From the NCBI GenBank assembly GCA_964572845.1, contig CAZNFX010000001.1, positions 186,001-250,000 of the forward strand: a stretch of DNA of 64,000 bases, given 5' to 3'. Under the pieces are notes generated by a model. That model ran no database searches and was not told the origin of the DNA. It was given only the letters and a program-made list of their open reading frames with translations. Both the position numbers and the translations under genes were made by a program. Within the stretch, counting starts at the first letter, position 1, and every line of letters starts with the position of its first letter. Positions 26,986 to 34,106 of this stretch are shown here, in pieces. The DNA comes from Bin55 sp964572845 (lineage in GTDB: Bacteria > Pseudomonadota > Gammaproteobacteria > Pseudomonadales > Azotimanducaceae).

Positions 26986-27744
26986 ATGGAAAACGACGAC
27001 GCAATTGATCGCTTCATCGAACTGATCGACCAATCAAACCGCATCGTCTTCTTTACCGGAGCAGGGATTTCCACCGAATCTGGAATACCCGATTTTCGCA
27101 GTCCGGGAACTGGCATCTGGACCAAGATCAAACCCATCGAGTTTCAAGATTTTCTTGCATCAGAGGAAGTCAGAACCGAATCCTGGAGACGGAAGTTTGG
27201 GGGAGATGGCAGTATGAACTTGGCTGAGCCAAACCTCGGCCACAAGGCCATTAGCCAGTTGATTGGCAATGGCAAAGCCTCTGCCGTAATCACACAAAAC
27301 ATAGACAACCTTCACCAGAAGTCGGGGGTGCCCGACGAGCAAATCATCGAACTGCACGGCAATGCGGGCTATGCCAAATGCCTAAGTTGCGAAACTAGAT
27401 ACGAGCTAGCTGAACTTCAAACCCAGTTCAAAGAGCTAGAGCACATCGAGCCCTGCCGAAAGTGCGGGGGAATCATTAAGACGGCGACGATTTCCTTTGG
27501 ACAACCTATGCCAGCAGAAGCCATGGATAGTGCACAGTCAGCTACCATCGCATGTGACCTATTTGTTGTAGTGGGTTCTTCTCTTGTCGTGTATCCGGCG
27601 GCTGGCTTTCCCGAACTGGCGGTTCAATTGAACATTCCATTGGTAATTGTCAATCGAGAGCCAACGCCTCTTGACCCGATCGCCACATTGACGCTGCACA
27701 AGGAAATTGGACCAACTCTAAGCTTCGTCGTCGGCATTAACTGA
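26986..27744 (+). CDS. Sir2-family NAD-dependent protein deacylase (sirtuin)
   Basis: Sirtuins remove acyl groups from lysines using NAD+, releasing nicotinamide and O-acyl-ADP-ribose. Motifs in order: GAGISTESGIPDFRS (25-39), TQNIDNLH with the catalytic His in ELHGNAGYAKC, two Cys pairs for zinc (CLSC and CRKC), and the late GSSLVV and NREP nucleotide-binding stretches. Length 252 is typical for bacterial CobB-like enzymes. Its last 125 bp are duplicated with divergence at 29862-29985. It follows the CPT-like gene by 53 nt. Confidence 0.95.
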   Translation: MENDDAIDRFIELIDQSNRIVFFTGAGISTESGIPDFRSPGTGIWTKIKPIEFQDFLASEEVRTESWRRKFGGDGSMNLAEPNLGHKAISQLIGNGKASAVITQNIDNLHQKSGVPDEQIIELHGNAGYAKCLSCETRYELAELQTQFKELEHIEPCRKCGGIIKTATISFGQPMPAEAMDSAQSATIACDLFVVVGSSLVVYPAAGFPELAVQLNIPLVIVNREPTPLDPIATLTLHKEIGPTLSFVVGIN

Positions 27745-27758
27745 AATCCTTCAGAACG
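27618..27758 (+). repeat. Direct repeat copy 1: 3' end of the sirtuin gene
   Basis: This stretch (last about 40 codons plus 14 nt) matches 29862-29999 in direct orientation. Alignment by eye gives about 12 substitutions plus one 3-base deletion over about 128 bases within the coding part, so close to 90% identity. The two copies bracket the dioxygenase-repeat fusion gene. Confidence 0.85.
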
Positions 27759-27778
27759 CAAGCTGCGCGTAATGTGGA

Positions 27779-29287
27779 CTAGAAGTTGGCTAGTTTTCCA
27801 GCACTGCTTAAGCGAGCCAGCACTTCGTTACCTGTACTTCTTGCGTATTTGTTTGTTTCTGAATTTACGGCTACCTCTATTTTCGCGACCTGATCGCTCC
27901 GCAAGGGATTGTGTGTAACTGAAGCAAAAGACAAGAGGCTCAAGTACGCTAGCTGGCGATGTGCCCCGTCCTTGGTACTCTCCTGCAAGACTTCAAGCAA
28001 TCTGTCGACGATGGCATTGTGCCTCTCTACCGAGATGAGATTTCGTTGACGTCTCTTCATCTTGCCCAACGCGATAATCGCAGCTCGTGAGATGTCTCCT
28101 TCCGCGTCTCGTGTCATTTCAATCGCTTTCTTTACGATGGCGGCATCGATGCTGCAGCATTCGCCGATTAGGAACGCAGCACATTGGAGGTCATGTACGT
28201 CGCGTGAATTTAGAAGATGTGGAATTACCTTCTTTGCCAAACTTGGGCGTGTAGCGAGCGCATAGACAGCAGATCGTCTCGACGACTCAATTCCAGAACA
28301 AGCTTCGTCGATGAGGCAATCGTCATCTTGTCTTGCCTTTAGGTACGCATTGCACATTCGAATGGGTTCGCATTCGATGTTCGAATAGCTCGTGAGAGTG
28401 GCCGAGACGTCCTTGCTTTGATCCCTGATATCCGCCAGGTTCAACCAAGAAGCAATGTGGCTCACAATTGGTTCTCTTCGACTATCACCTACTTGATAGG
28501 AATCGTTTACGTGTCTTTTGTTACAGATGTTCGGCTCAGAAGTACGTGTATACCAGAACTTAAACATGTAGCGCTCGCCATCGCAAGTCATACGAGTTCC
28601 TCGATGAAATAAGTCAAAGTGAACCAAGACTAGCGAATTGGCACACACTTCGAGTTTCAGCGGTTCTGTGTACCTGTCCAATGACTGTCTTTGCGTCTCG
28701 AGGTGCTTGTCGCGAAGTTCTAAGTCGGGTGAGGAGCCAATTCTCTTTCGATCGAAGTTTAGTCCGAGCCTATCCTCTCCGTGCGTATTGCCACTTCCTA
28801 ATCGGTCCACGTTCCAATATTGAGTACCAGGCAAGATTTCTGTGGGCCCTAAAGCAACCGTAGTATCCTGCGGGTAGTAGAACGCCATAGCCCATTCGAG
28901 TTTATGCGAACGAATTCCACCTTTTGTTCCCCAAGGCAGCGGTGAATCTTTGTGAAACGATTGGTCGAACTTATCCGCACGATGAATGAATGAGTGTCGA
29001 TAGCGGTAGAAGTCATGCCCGAGTAGTGAAGCGAGTGCGCCATTAATTTCAGGGCTCGAATGCAATTGCTTCACTTCAGGTAGGGAGTCGACACCTTCGC
29101 CGGCAATATGAGCGACTCGATTGCGATGATGCGATTCAAGATCTGCTCTGCTATAGGCCTCCTGTGCTCGCACGAACATCCTAGCGGCAAAATTATTTCC
29201 TAGCGCTGCGTCCTTTAACTGAATCTTGAGATAGCCCAAGTCCAGAAATTCATAGATCTGATTTGGTGTCAATCTTTCAAAATTCAT
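27779..29287 (-). CDS. PhyH-like dioxygenase fused to HEAT-like repeats
   Basis: Residues 1 to about 270 resemble phytanoyl-CoA dioxygenase-type Fe(II)/2-oxoglutarate enzymes: an HxD pair in QSFHKDSPLPWG, a metal-binding-region GPTEILPGTQYW, and a distal His in HFDLFHRGTRM, followed by a Lys/Arg strand. Residues about 290-500 are helical with HEAT-like spacing (ESSRRSAVYALATRPS, DLQCAAFLIGE, DISRAAIIALGKMKRR). Such repeats usually bind proteins. The gene sits on the minus strand between the two sirtuin 3'-end copies and is probably a late arrival. Substrate and partner are unknown. Confidence 0.7.
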   Translation of the reverse strand: MNFERLTPNQIYEFLDLGYLKIQLKDAALGNNFAARMFVRAQEAYSRADLESHHRNRVAHIAGEGVDSLPEVKQLHSSPEINGALASLLGHDFYRYRHSFIHRADKFDQSFHKDSPLPWGTKGGIRSHKLEWAMAFYYPQDTTVALGPTEILPGTQYWNVDRLGSGNTHGEDRLGLNFDRKRIGSSPDLELRDKHLETQRQSLDRYTEPLKLEVCANSLVLVHFDLFHRGTRMTCDGERYMFKFWYTRTSEPNICNKRHVNDSYQVGDSRREPIVSHIASWLNLADIRDQSKDVSATLTSYSNIECEPIRMCNAYLKARQDDDCLIDEACSGIESSRRSAVYALATRPSLAKKVIPHLLNSRDVHDLQCAAFLIGECCSIDAAIVKKAIEMTRDAEGDISRAAIIALGKMKRRQRNLISVERHNAIVDRLLEVLQESTKDGAHRQLAYLSLLSFASVTHNPLRSDQVAKIEVAVNSETNKYARSTGNEVLARLSSAGKLANF

Positions 29288-30045
29288 GAGCAGTTACTGC
29301 GAGGATTTCCGAACCAAAACTAACCGGAAAAGAGCAGTTTGATTCATCAATGAATGTAGGTTTCTAGCAGCCAGATTCTGGGTCGTGAAATAGTATGCCC
29401 GAAGAGATTCGATCAGACGCTTTCAACACGCCAACCTTCACCGTAGGTCCTGAGAGTAGGAGGAACCGCGCTAGCGACATACTAGAGTAAGGACATCGAA
29501 AGTCGATTCCTCTTAGGTGTTGCTCCGATCGGTCAACCCCTGACGTGGGGTTCTTATGCAGACTATGGCTACAAGTATCGACGTGCGGAATGGTAGCCGG
29601 CGAGTTCGGAATTCGGCAGTACCCAGTGCCCAACGTCTTGAGAGATCAATAAAAGTGCAACGCTAGGAATACCCGATTTAAACCAAGCATTTAGCGGACT
29701 TTTGTTGCGAGTAGCTGTTCAAGTTCTTTCACAACCCTCGAGAGTTCGAGCACTGAGTCCGTTCTCAATCGGGCTCAATCTATTCTGACCTCGAAGTTGC
29801 TGGCAGCTAGGAACTCAAGGGCTTGTTGGGGTGAGGTTCTGCCGGATGGTGTCCTGTCGTGGGCGGTTCAATTGAACATTCCGCTGGTAATCGTCAATCG
29901 AGAGCCAGCGCCTCTTGACCCGATCGCCACATTAACTCTACATAAGGAAATCGGACCTACTCTTTGCTTCGTCGGCATTAACTGAGGTCGTTCAGAGCGA
30001 TCTTGCTGACACTGAAAGCCAAGCATTCTTCAATTGGAACCGGCC
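29288..30045. other. Long intergenic region with a gene remnant
   Basis: About 760 bp. Apart from the sirtuin remnant at 29862-29985 nothing coding is credible. Short inverted repeats (for example ACCCC-TGACGT-GGGGT near 29540) are present but have no T-tract. Confidence 0.5.
29862..29985 (+). pseudogene. Sirtuin 3'-end remnant (direct repeat copy 2)
   Basis: The frame encodes AVQLNIPLVIVNREP, then APLDPIATLTLHKEIGPTL and CFVGIN before the stop. This matches the C-terminus of the sirtuin at 26986-27744 with only two replacements and one missing Val, although about 12 bases differ. Most differences are synonymous, which shows that this copy diverged while still under protein-level selection. 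No upstream part of a sirtuin is present; similarity starts abruptly at 29862. Confidence 0.85.
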
Positions 30046-31425
30046 TCAATCGGACCTAGCGACCAACCGATCGGCAAAGCGCTCAATGTCCGACAACCTT
30101 CTGCACAAATCAACGCGGGTGCAATATGGAGCATAGCGTCGCATCTCGGAGTCGCCATCACTCCATTGATGTTGCTCTTCAGGATTCAGCCAATAGACTT
30201 GCTTGACTCTATTGGCCACTTCGCGAAAGACGGGCAATCCTGGATCGTAGTAGTTGCAGCGCGCATCACCAAACACAATCAATGTCGACCTCGGACCTAG
30301 ATCCTTTCCACACATCCCACGAAAATCTCGCAAAACTCGACCATAGTCGGTGTTTCCCTTACCCCATTGAAAGAGGGCTTCTTCAATCGCTACTTCCGAA
30401 GGCTGCTTACTGAACACCTGTGTCACTTCACCCACCGCGCTCGAAAAGGCGAACGCTCTAATGCGCGGGAGTATGTCAACCAGTTCATATAGGAATAGCA
30501 GCAAAAACCGAGCGATTTGTGCTACAGATCCACTCACATCACATAGCACAAACACCGTGGCTACCTTTCTTCTGCTCTTTCGCCACCTTAGGTCAAACAG
30601 GTTGCCTCCATACGCGATGTTGCGTCGCAGCGTTCGTTTTATGTCCAAGTGTCCACGTACCGAATTGGAGTGTTTCTTTCTATGACTTCGCGTTAAGCGA
30701 TCTGCGAGTTTCCGAATGACCTCTCTAATCGCCTCGTGGTACTCAAACGGAATGTGTCGTAGTTGACCCTTCAACGCGGATTCCAAAATGGCTCTCTTCC
30801 CTGTTGCGTCAACATTATTTTTGTACTGCACGTCGATGTAAGCTGCAATTTCATCCCGCAAGTAGGAATGCAAGTAACGCACTTCAGGTCGCGCGGATCT
30901 ACTGCGGATGTATTTTCCGAGTTCGTCCAATCCCAAATAGTCTGAAACTCGCTCAATGTATTCGCGTTTTTCACGCAGCGACTGAATTTGGTGAACTCTA
31001 TTTGCAGTTGCAGCCAGCTGCACTCTCAATGCCAAGTGGTCTCGGCGTCCCAAGAGTACTGGGGCGATTACGTCGTCTAGCAAATCAGCCGACACTTCAG
31101 TACTCATTGACCGGATTACATCACTTGCGTTAGCGGATGAAACCAAAGTTCGTTTTGGCGCTTCACGAAAGGCAAATGAATTGAAGAAACGATCGAACGC
31201 TTCGTAGAACGACTCTTTCTCCTGTTGTGTCTTCGCCAATGACAACGCCAATGCGTCCTTCACAACAGTTGGATTGCTCACTCCTATTCGTGCCAAGATC
31301 GCCATGGCATCCAGCGTTTCCGCTGGCGAAACGGACAGTCCCGAGTTTCGAAGCGAACGAACAAAGAGTGCTAGATTGTGTGCCACACCATCCGAACGCG
31401 GCAACCTCGTAGAATTCACATCCAT
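30046..31425 (-). CDS. VWA-domain protein, CoxE-like
   Basis: The protein has about 459 residues with a C-terminal von Willebrand factor A domain. The MIDAS motif is FVLCDVSGSVAQ and the following VWA strands read RIRAFAFSSAVGEVTQVF and STLIVFGDARCNYYDP. The basic N-terminal half with RTLRRNIAYGGNLFDLRWRK matches CoxE-type proteins, which usually pair with a MoxR AAA+ ATPase to mature metalloenzymes. No MoxR gene is adjacent. I use the ATG at 31425, preceded by GGTGGAA, rather than an earlier start that would overlap the divergent kinase gene. Confidence 0.85.
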   Translation of the reverse strand: MDVNSTRLPRSDGVAHNLALFVRSLRNSGLSVSPAETLDAMAILARIGVSNPTVVKDALALSLAKTQQEKESFYEAFDRFFNSFAFREAPKRTLVSSANASDVIRSMSTEVSADLLDDVIAPVLLGRRDHLALRVQLAATANRVHQIQSLREKREYIERVSDYLGLDELGKYIRSRSARPEVRYLHSYLRDEIAAYIDVQYKNNVDATGKRAILESALKGQLRHIPFEYHEAIREVIRKLADRLTRSHRKKHSNSVRGHLDIKRTLRRNIAYGGNLFDLRWRKSRRKVATVFVLCDVSGSVAQIARFLLLFLYELVDILPRIRAFAFSSAVGEVTQVFSKQPSEVAIEEALFQWGKGNTDYGRVLRDFRGMCGKDLGPRSTLIVFGDARCNYYDPGLPVFREVANRVKQVYWLNPEEQHQWSDGDSEMRRYAPYCTRVDLCRRLSDIERFADRLVARSD

Positions 31426-31451
31426 TTCCACCAAACTATTTCGCGCCGACC

Positions 31452-32279
31452 TTGCCACCGCACCGACTCAGACATGATCTCGATGAGATCCTCGATGTAG
31501 TAGCTAGCTTGCTTTCTCACAACGCTCCGGTTACAGAAGTAAATTATCTGCCTGGCGGCTACAGCAACGACAACTATAGGATTTGTGTCGGTTCATCAAG
31601 GTACATCCTGAGGATTTGTCGTTCGGTTCCAGAATCCGTGGACACGGAATTAGCCTACCTAAACCTCCCGATAGCCCCGAAACTTGTCAGCTATGACAGA
31701 GCAACCGGCCATATGATTACAGAGTATGTCGATGGTCCGCTCCTGGTAAAGGAACCTTTTGAGATAGAGGAATGCGTTCAATATCTACTCCACTTGCATT
31801 GCAACATACCTACCGGAATAAATGCACACGATCCCGTAGAGGTCGCACTTTCCCAACTTTCCACCGCCAACGTCCGCAATGAACTCTATCAGTTCTTGGA
31901 TACAACCTCTTGGAAACCACGACAACCAAGAGGCTGTCACAACGACCTAAATCCCTACAACATCGTCCGGATTGATCGAAGTGCCTGTGTAACACTTGAT
32001 TGGGAATTTGCCGGAGACAACGAATGCCTGTTCGATCTCGTCAACCTATGCTATGGACTTGGCTACTCCGACCCCAATACTGAGGAGTGCGCACGACAGT
32101 ATTACCGAAGCGATTATGACGAGGAATTTCTGCTGCAGACCCGTCTTGTGTTTCAAGCGAGAGAACACTCGTGGGCGCTCGCACAAGCTGCAACTGGGAA
32201 TGATCGACCTGAGATTCGCGCTCAAGCCCGCATGGCGCGATCGGAATTCAACCGCATCAAGATGATGTACGGCTACTAG
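31452..32279 (+). CDS. Aminoglycoside/choline kinase-family phosphotransferase
   Basis: APH-like fold of 275 residues. A GGYSNDNYRI nucleotide loop is followed by the catalytic loop GCHNDLNPYNIV and the metal-binding LDWEFAGDNECLFDLVNL. The pattern is closest to choline/thiamine kinase-type enzymes, not to antibiotic kinases, so a small alcohol or vitamin precursor is the likely substrate. The frame opens with a TTG at 31452 because no in-frame ATG exists near the N-terminus. It is divergent from the VWA gene by 26 nt and its 3' end overlaps the convergent NadR-like gene by 23 nt. Confidence 0.82.
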   Translation: MPPHRLRHDLDEILDVVASLLSHNAPVTEVNYLPGGYSNDNYRICVGSSRYILRICRSVPESVDTELAYLNLPIAPKLVSYDRATGHMITEYVDGPLLVKEPFEIEECVQYLLHLHCNIPTGINAHDPVEVALSQLSTANVRNELYQFLDTTSWKPRQPRGCHNDLNPYNIVRIDRSACVTLDWEFAGDNECLFDLVNLCYGLGYSDPNTEECARQYYRSDYDEEFLLQTRLVFQAREHSWALAQAATGNDRPEIRAQARMARSEFNRIKMMYGY

Positions 32280-32778
32280 GCCACGCTTTGACAGCGTCAA
32301 TTGCCCTCGCTAGTCTTTCTGTGCCTCGACCGCAAATGATTGTGTATCCGAAGCCCAAACTGCCTAGAGTTTCCTTGTACACGTGAAACAATCGAACTCG
32401 GTCATGTTGGGATTCTCGTAGAGGGTCGTATTCCCACTCAAGATCTGGGGCAGTCAAGAGATATTGTCGTCTGGGTTGGCGCGACAAGCGGTCGTCAATG
32501 CATTCAGGAACCTGGCCAAAGCGCTCTTGCCACCAAATCTTGATGACCACTAGATCCGTGTCTAGTACGGCGACTCGTGGAATTGCCCTTGCTAGGGAGC
32601 ACTCCCTCTTCCATTGCTCCTCCGCGATCGTTGACAAATCGTCTGGTTCATACTCCGGCGAGAGCAAATACTCGCGGGCATACTCGGGCAACCACACCCC
32701 TTCGAGACGCAGTGCCAACTCTCGTGCAAGCGTTGTTTTCCCGGTAGACTCTGGACCAACAACGCAAATGATTCTCAA
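32257..32778 (-). CDS. NadR-like P-loop kinase (ribosylnicotinamide kinase-type domain)
   Basis: The 173-residue ATPase resembles the C-terminal kinase domain of NadR: Walker A GPESTGKTTLA (8-18), the following LPEYAREYL, AVLDTDLVVIKIWW, and TAPDLEWEYDPLRES, the equivalent of the NadR DIPWxxDGxR motif. That domain phosphorylates nicotinamide riboside in NAD salvage. The adenylyltransferase and repressor domains of full NadR are missing, so the exact substrate is uncertain. It overlaps the 3' end of the convergent phosphotransferase gene. Confidence 0.82.
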   Translation of the reverse strand: MRIICVVGPESTGKTTLARELALRLEGVWLPEYAREYLLSPEYEPDDLSTIAEEQWKRECSLARAIPRVAVLDTDLVVIKIWWQERFGQVPECIDDRLSRQPRRQYLLTAPDLEWEYDPLRESQHDRVRLFHVYKETLGSLGFGYTIICGRGTERLARAIDAVKAWPSSRTSS

Positions 32779-33398
32779 TGCCTGTTACCGTAATCTCGGC
32801 AAAACCTCAATCATAGCGTCGCAAGACTGCTAGCGCCGCGAAGTCGAGAGAAATCACCTTGCGTTGCGATGGAGCGAGCTGCCAATCTCCCTGCGAGCGA
32901 CCTTGAAGGAATCACTCAACCCAATCACGGGTCTGTGCAATGGTTCGACCAATCCGTTTGAAGTTCGTCGCTGATGTGCGTTTGCAGCTCGATTTCAGTG
33001 CCGTTCTCTTCGCGGAACACACGCCAACAACAGTAGTCATACTCGTAGGGAACCAGAGTCGATGGGGTGACCTGATCCTCAATTCCGTCGAGCAGGCTCT
33101 CGTCAAATGGCACAAAACACTTCATGCGGTCTTTTTACATGCGTTTACGCGAGATTTAATGTGGAAAAAATGGAAGAAAATGGAATCTGTTAGGAAAACA
33201 CAAGATTCGTCCTTCAAATTGGCAAACTTCGCAAGACTAGCCACCGTCCTCAGAGTAGGTTGGAAGCATTCAGCATGTGGTAGGTAGGCCAAGAGGTCCT
33301 GCAAACCAATGATGCGATTGTCGATGTATCCGGCATTTTCTTGTGCTTCAATTCGGGACATCTAGACTATTCTTAAGGACTCCACGGAGGGAACCACT
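32779..33398. other. Intergenic region with one small candidate gene
   Basis: About 620 bp between the NadR-like gene and the response regulator. A 66-residue minus-strand frame is listed separately. The stretch 33126-33398 has nothing convincing apart from an AT-rich run near 33160-33200 that could hold a promoter for that frame. Confidence 0.45.
32925..33125 (-). CDS. Small hypothetical protein (66 aa)
   Basis: The frame reads MKCFVPFDESLLDGIEDQV, then STLVPYEYDYCCWRVFREENG, with no membrane segment or known motif. The acidic, Tyr/Trp-containing composition and regular codon use look coding. The ribosome site is poor. The start codon overlaps the stop of a weaker 79-codon frame upstream (33122-33361) that I do not accept. 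I do not recognise the family. Confidence 0.45.
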   Translation of the reverse strand: MKCFVPFDESLLDGIEDQVTPSTLVPYEYDYCCWRVFREENGTEIELQTHISDELQTDWSNHCTDP

Positions 33399-34097
33399 AT
33401 GCCAAAACGAATTGCTGTCGTAGAAGACGATCCAGATCAGCGCGCAAACTACAAGGATGCCATCCGCAAGCGTGGGTACGAAGTAGTCGCATTTGCCGAC
33501 CGCCAATCAGCTTTGGCGGGCTTTGGTCGTTCGTTGCCGGACTTGGCTGTTCTCGACATCATTTTGGGTGAGGAAATGGATGCAGGATTCGAGCTGTGCC
33601 GCGACTTGCTGGCGCGGTCTCCAGACTTGCCGGTGATTTTTCTCACCGAGAGAATTGATGAAATCGACAAGATTTCCGGATTGCGACTAGGCGCGTGGGA
33701 CTACCTCCCCAAGCCGATATCGCTGGACTACCTCACGGAACGTATTGCTTCGCTTCTTCGAATCGAACAGGTCCGATCAAGTACGGACGAGAGCGTGCGT
33801 ACTCGCACCATGGACGTTGGTGAACTTAGGTTGGACCAGGATGCGTTGCTGGTTTCTTGGCGAGGGCAACGCATCGACCTGTCGGGAACCGAGTTCAAGA
33901 TGCTTGCAAAACTCGTTCGACAGCCTGGATACGCGGTCAGCTACGAATCGCTTATGGAGACGACAAGCCAGAATTTCGTTACCAACAACACCATAAATAC
34001 CCACATTCGCAACATTCGGAAGAAGTTTGAAAGCGTCGATACAAGCTTTTCCGCGATCAAGAGTGAATACGGCTTTGGCTATCGTTGGAATGCATAA
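33399..34097 (+). CDS. OmpR-family response regulator (sortase-system PdsR-like)
   Basis: Receiver domain with acidic pocket VVEDDPDQ and phospho-acceptor D53 in LAVLDIIL, Lys in YLPKPISLDYL, then a winged-helix DNA-binding domain ending INTHIRNIRKKFESV and YGFGYRWN. GGAGG lies 9 nt before the ATG. It is followed after 9 nt by its histidine kinase. The pair resembles the response regulator and kinase of the proteobacterial dedicated sortase system, recognised from the unusual 700-residue kinase; no sortase or sortase substrate is in the window, so the assignment is tentative. It would be activated by the downstream kinase. Confidence 0.85.
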   Translation: MPKRIAVVEDDPDQRANYKDAIRKRGYEVVAFADRQSALAGFGRSLPDLAVLDIILGEEMDAGFELCRDLLARSPDLPVIFLTERIDEIDKISGLRLGAWDYLPKPISLDYLTERIASLLRIEQVRSSTDESVRTRTMDVGELRLDQDALLVSWRGQRIDLSGTEFKMLAKLVRQPGYAVSYESLMETTSQNFVTNNTINTHIRNIRKKFESVDTSFSAIKSEYGFGYRWNA

Positions 34098-34106
34098 AAC
34101 GCAACC

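Noticed and set aside
33122..33361. 79-codon minus-strand frame whose stop overlaps the start of the 66-aa candidate
   Set aside because: The overlap looks like coupling, but its last third is a Phe/His/Lys-rich translation of an AT-rich run and it has no supporting motif.
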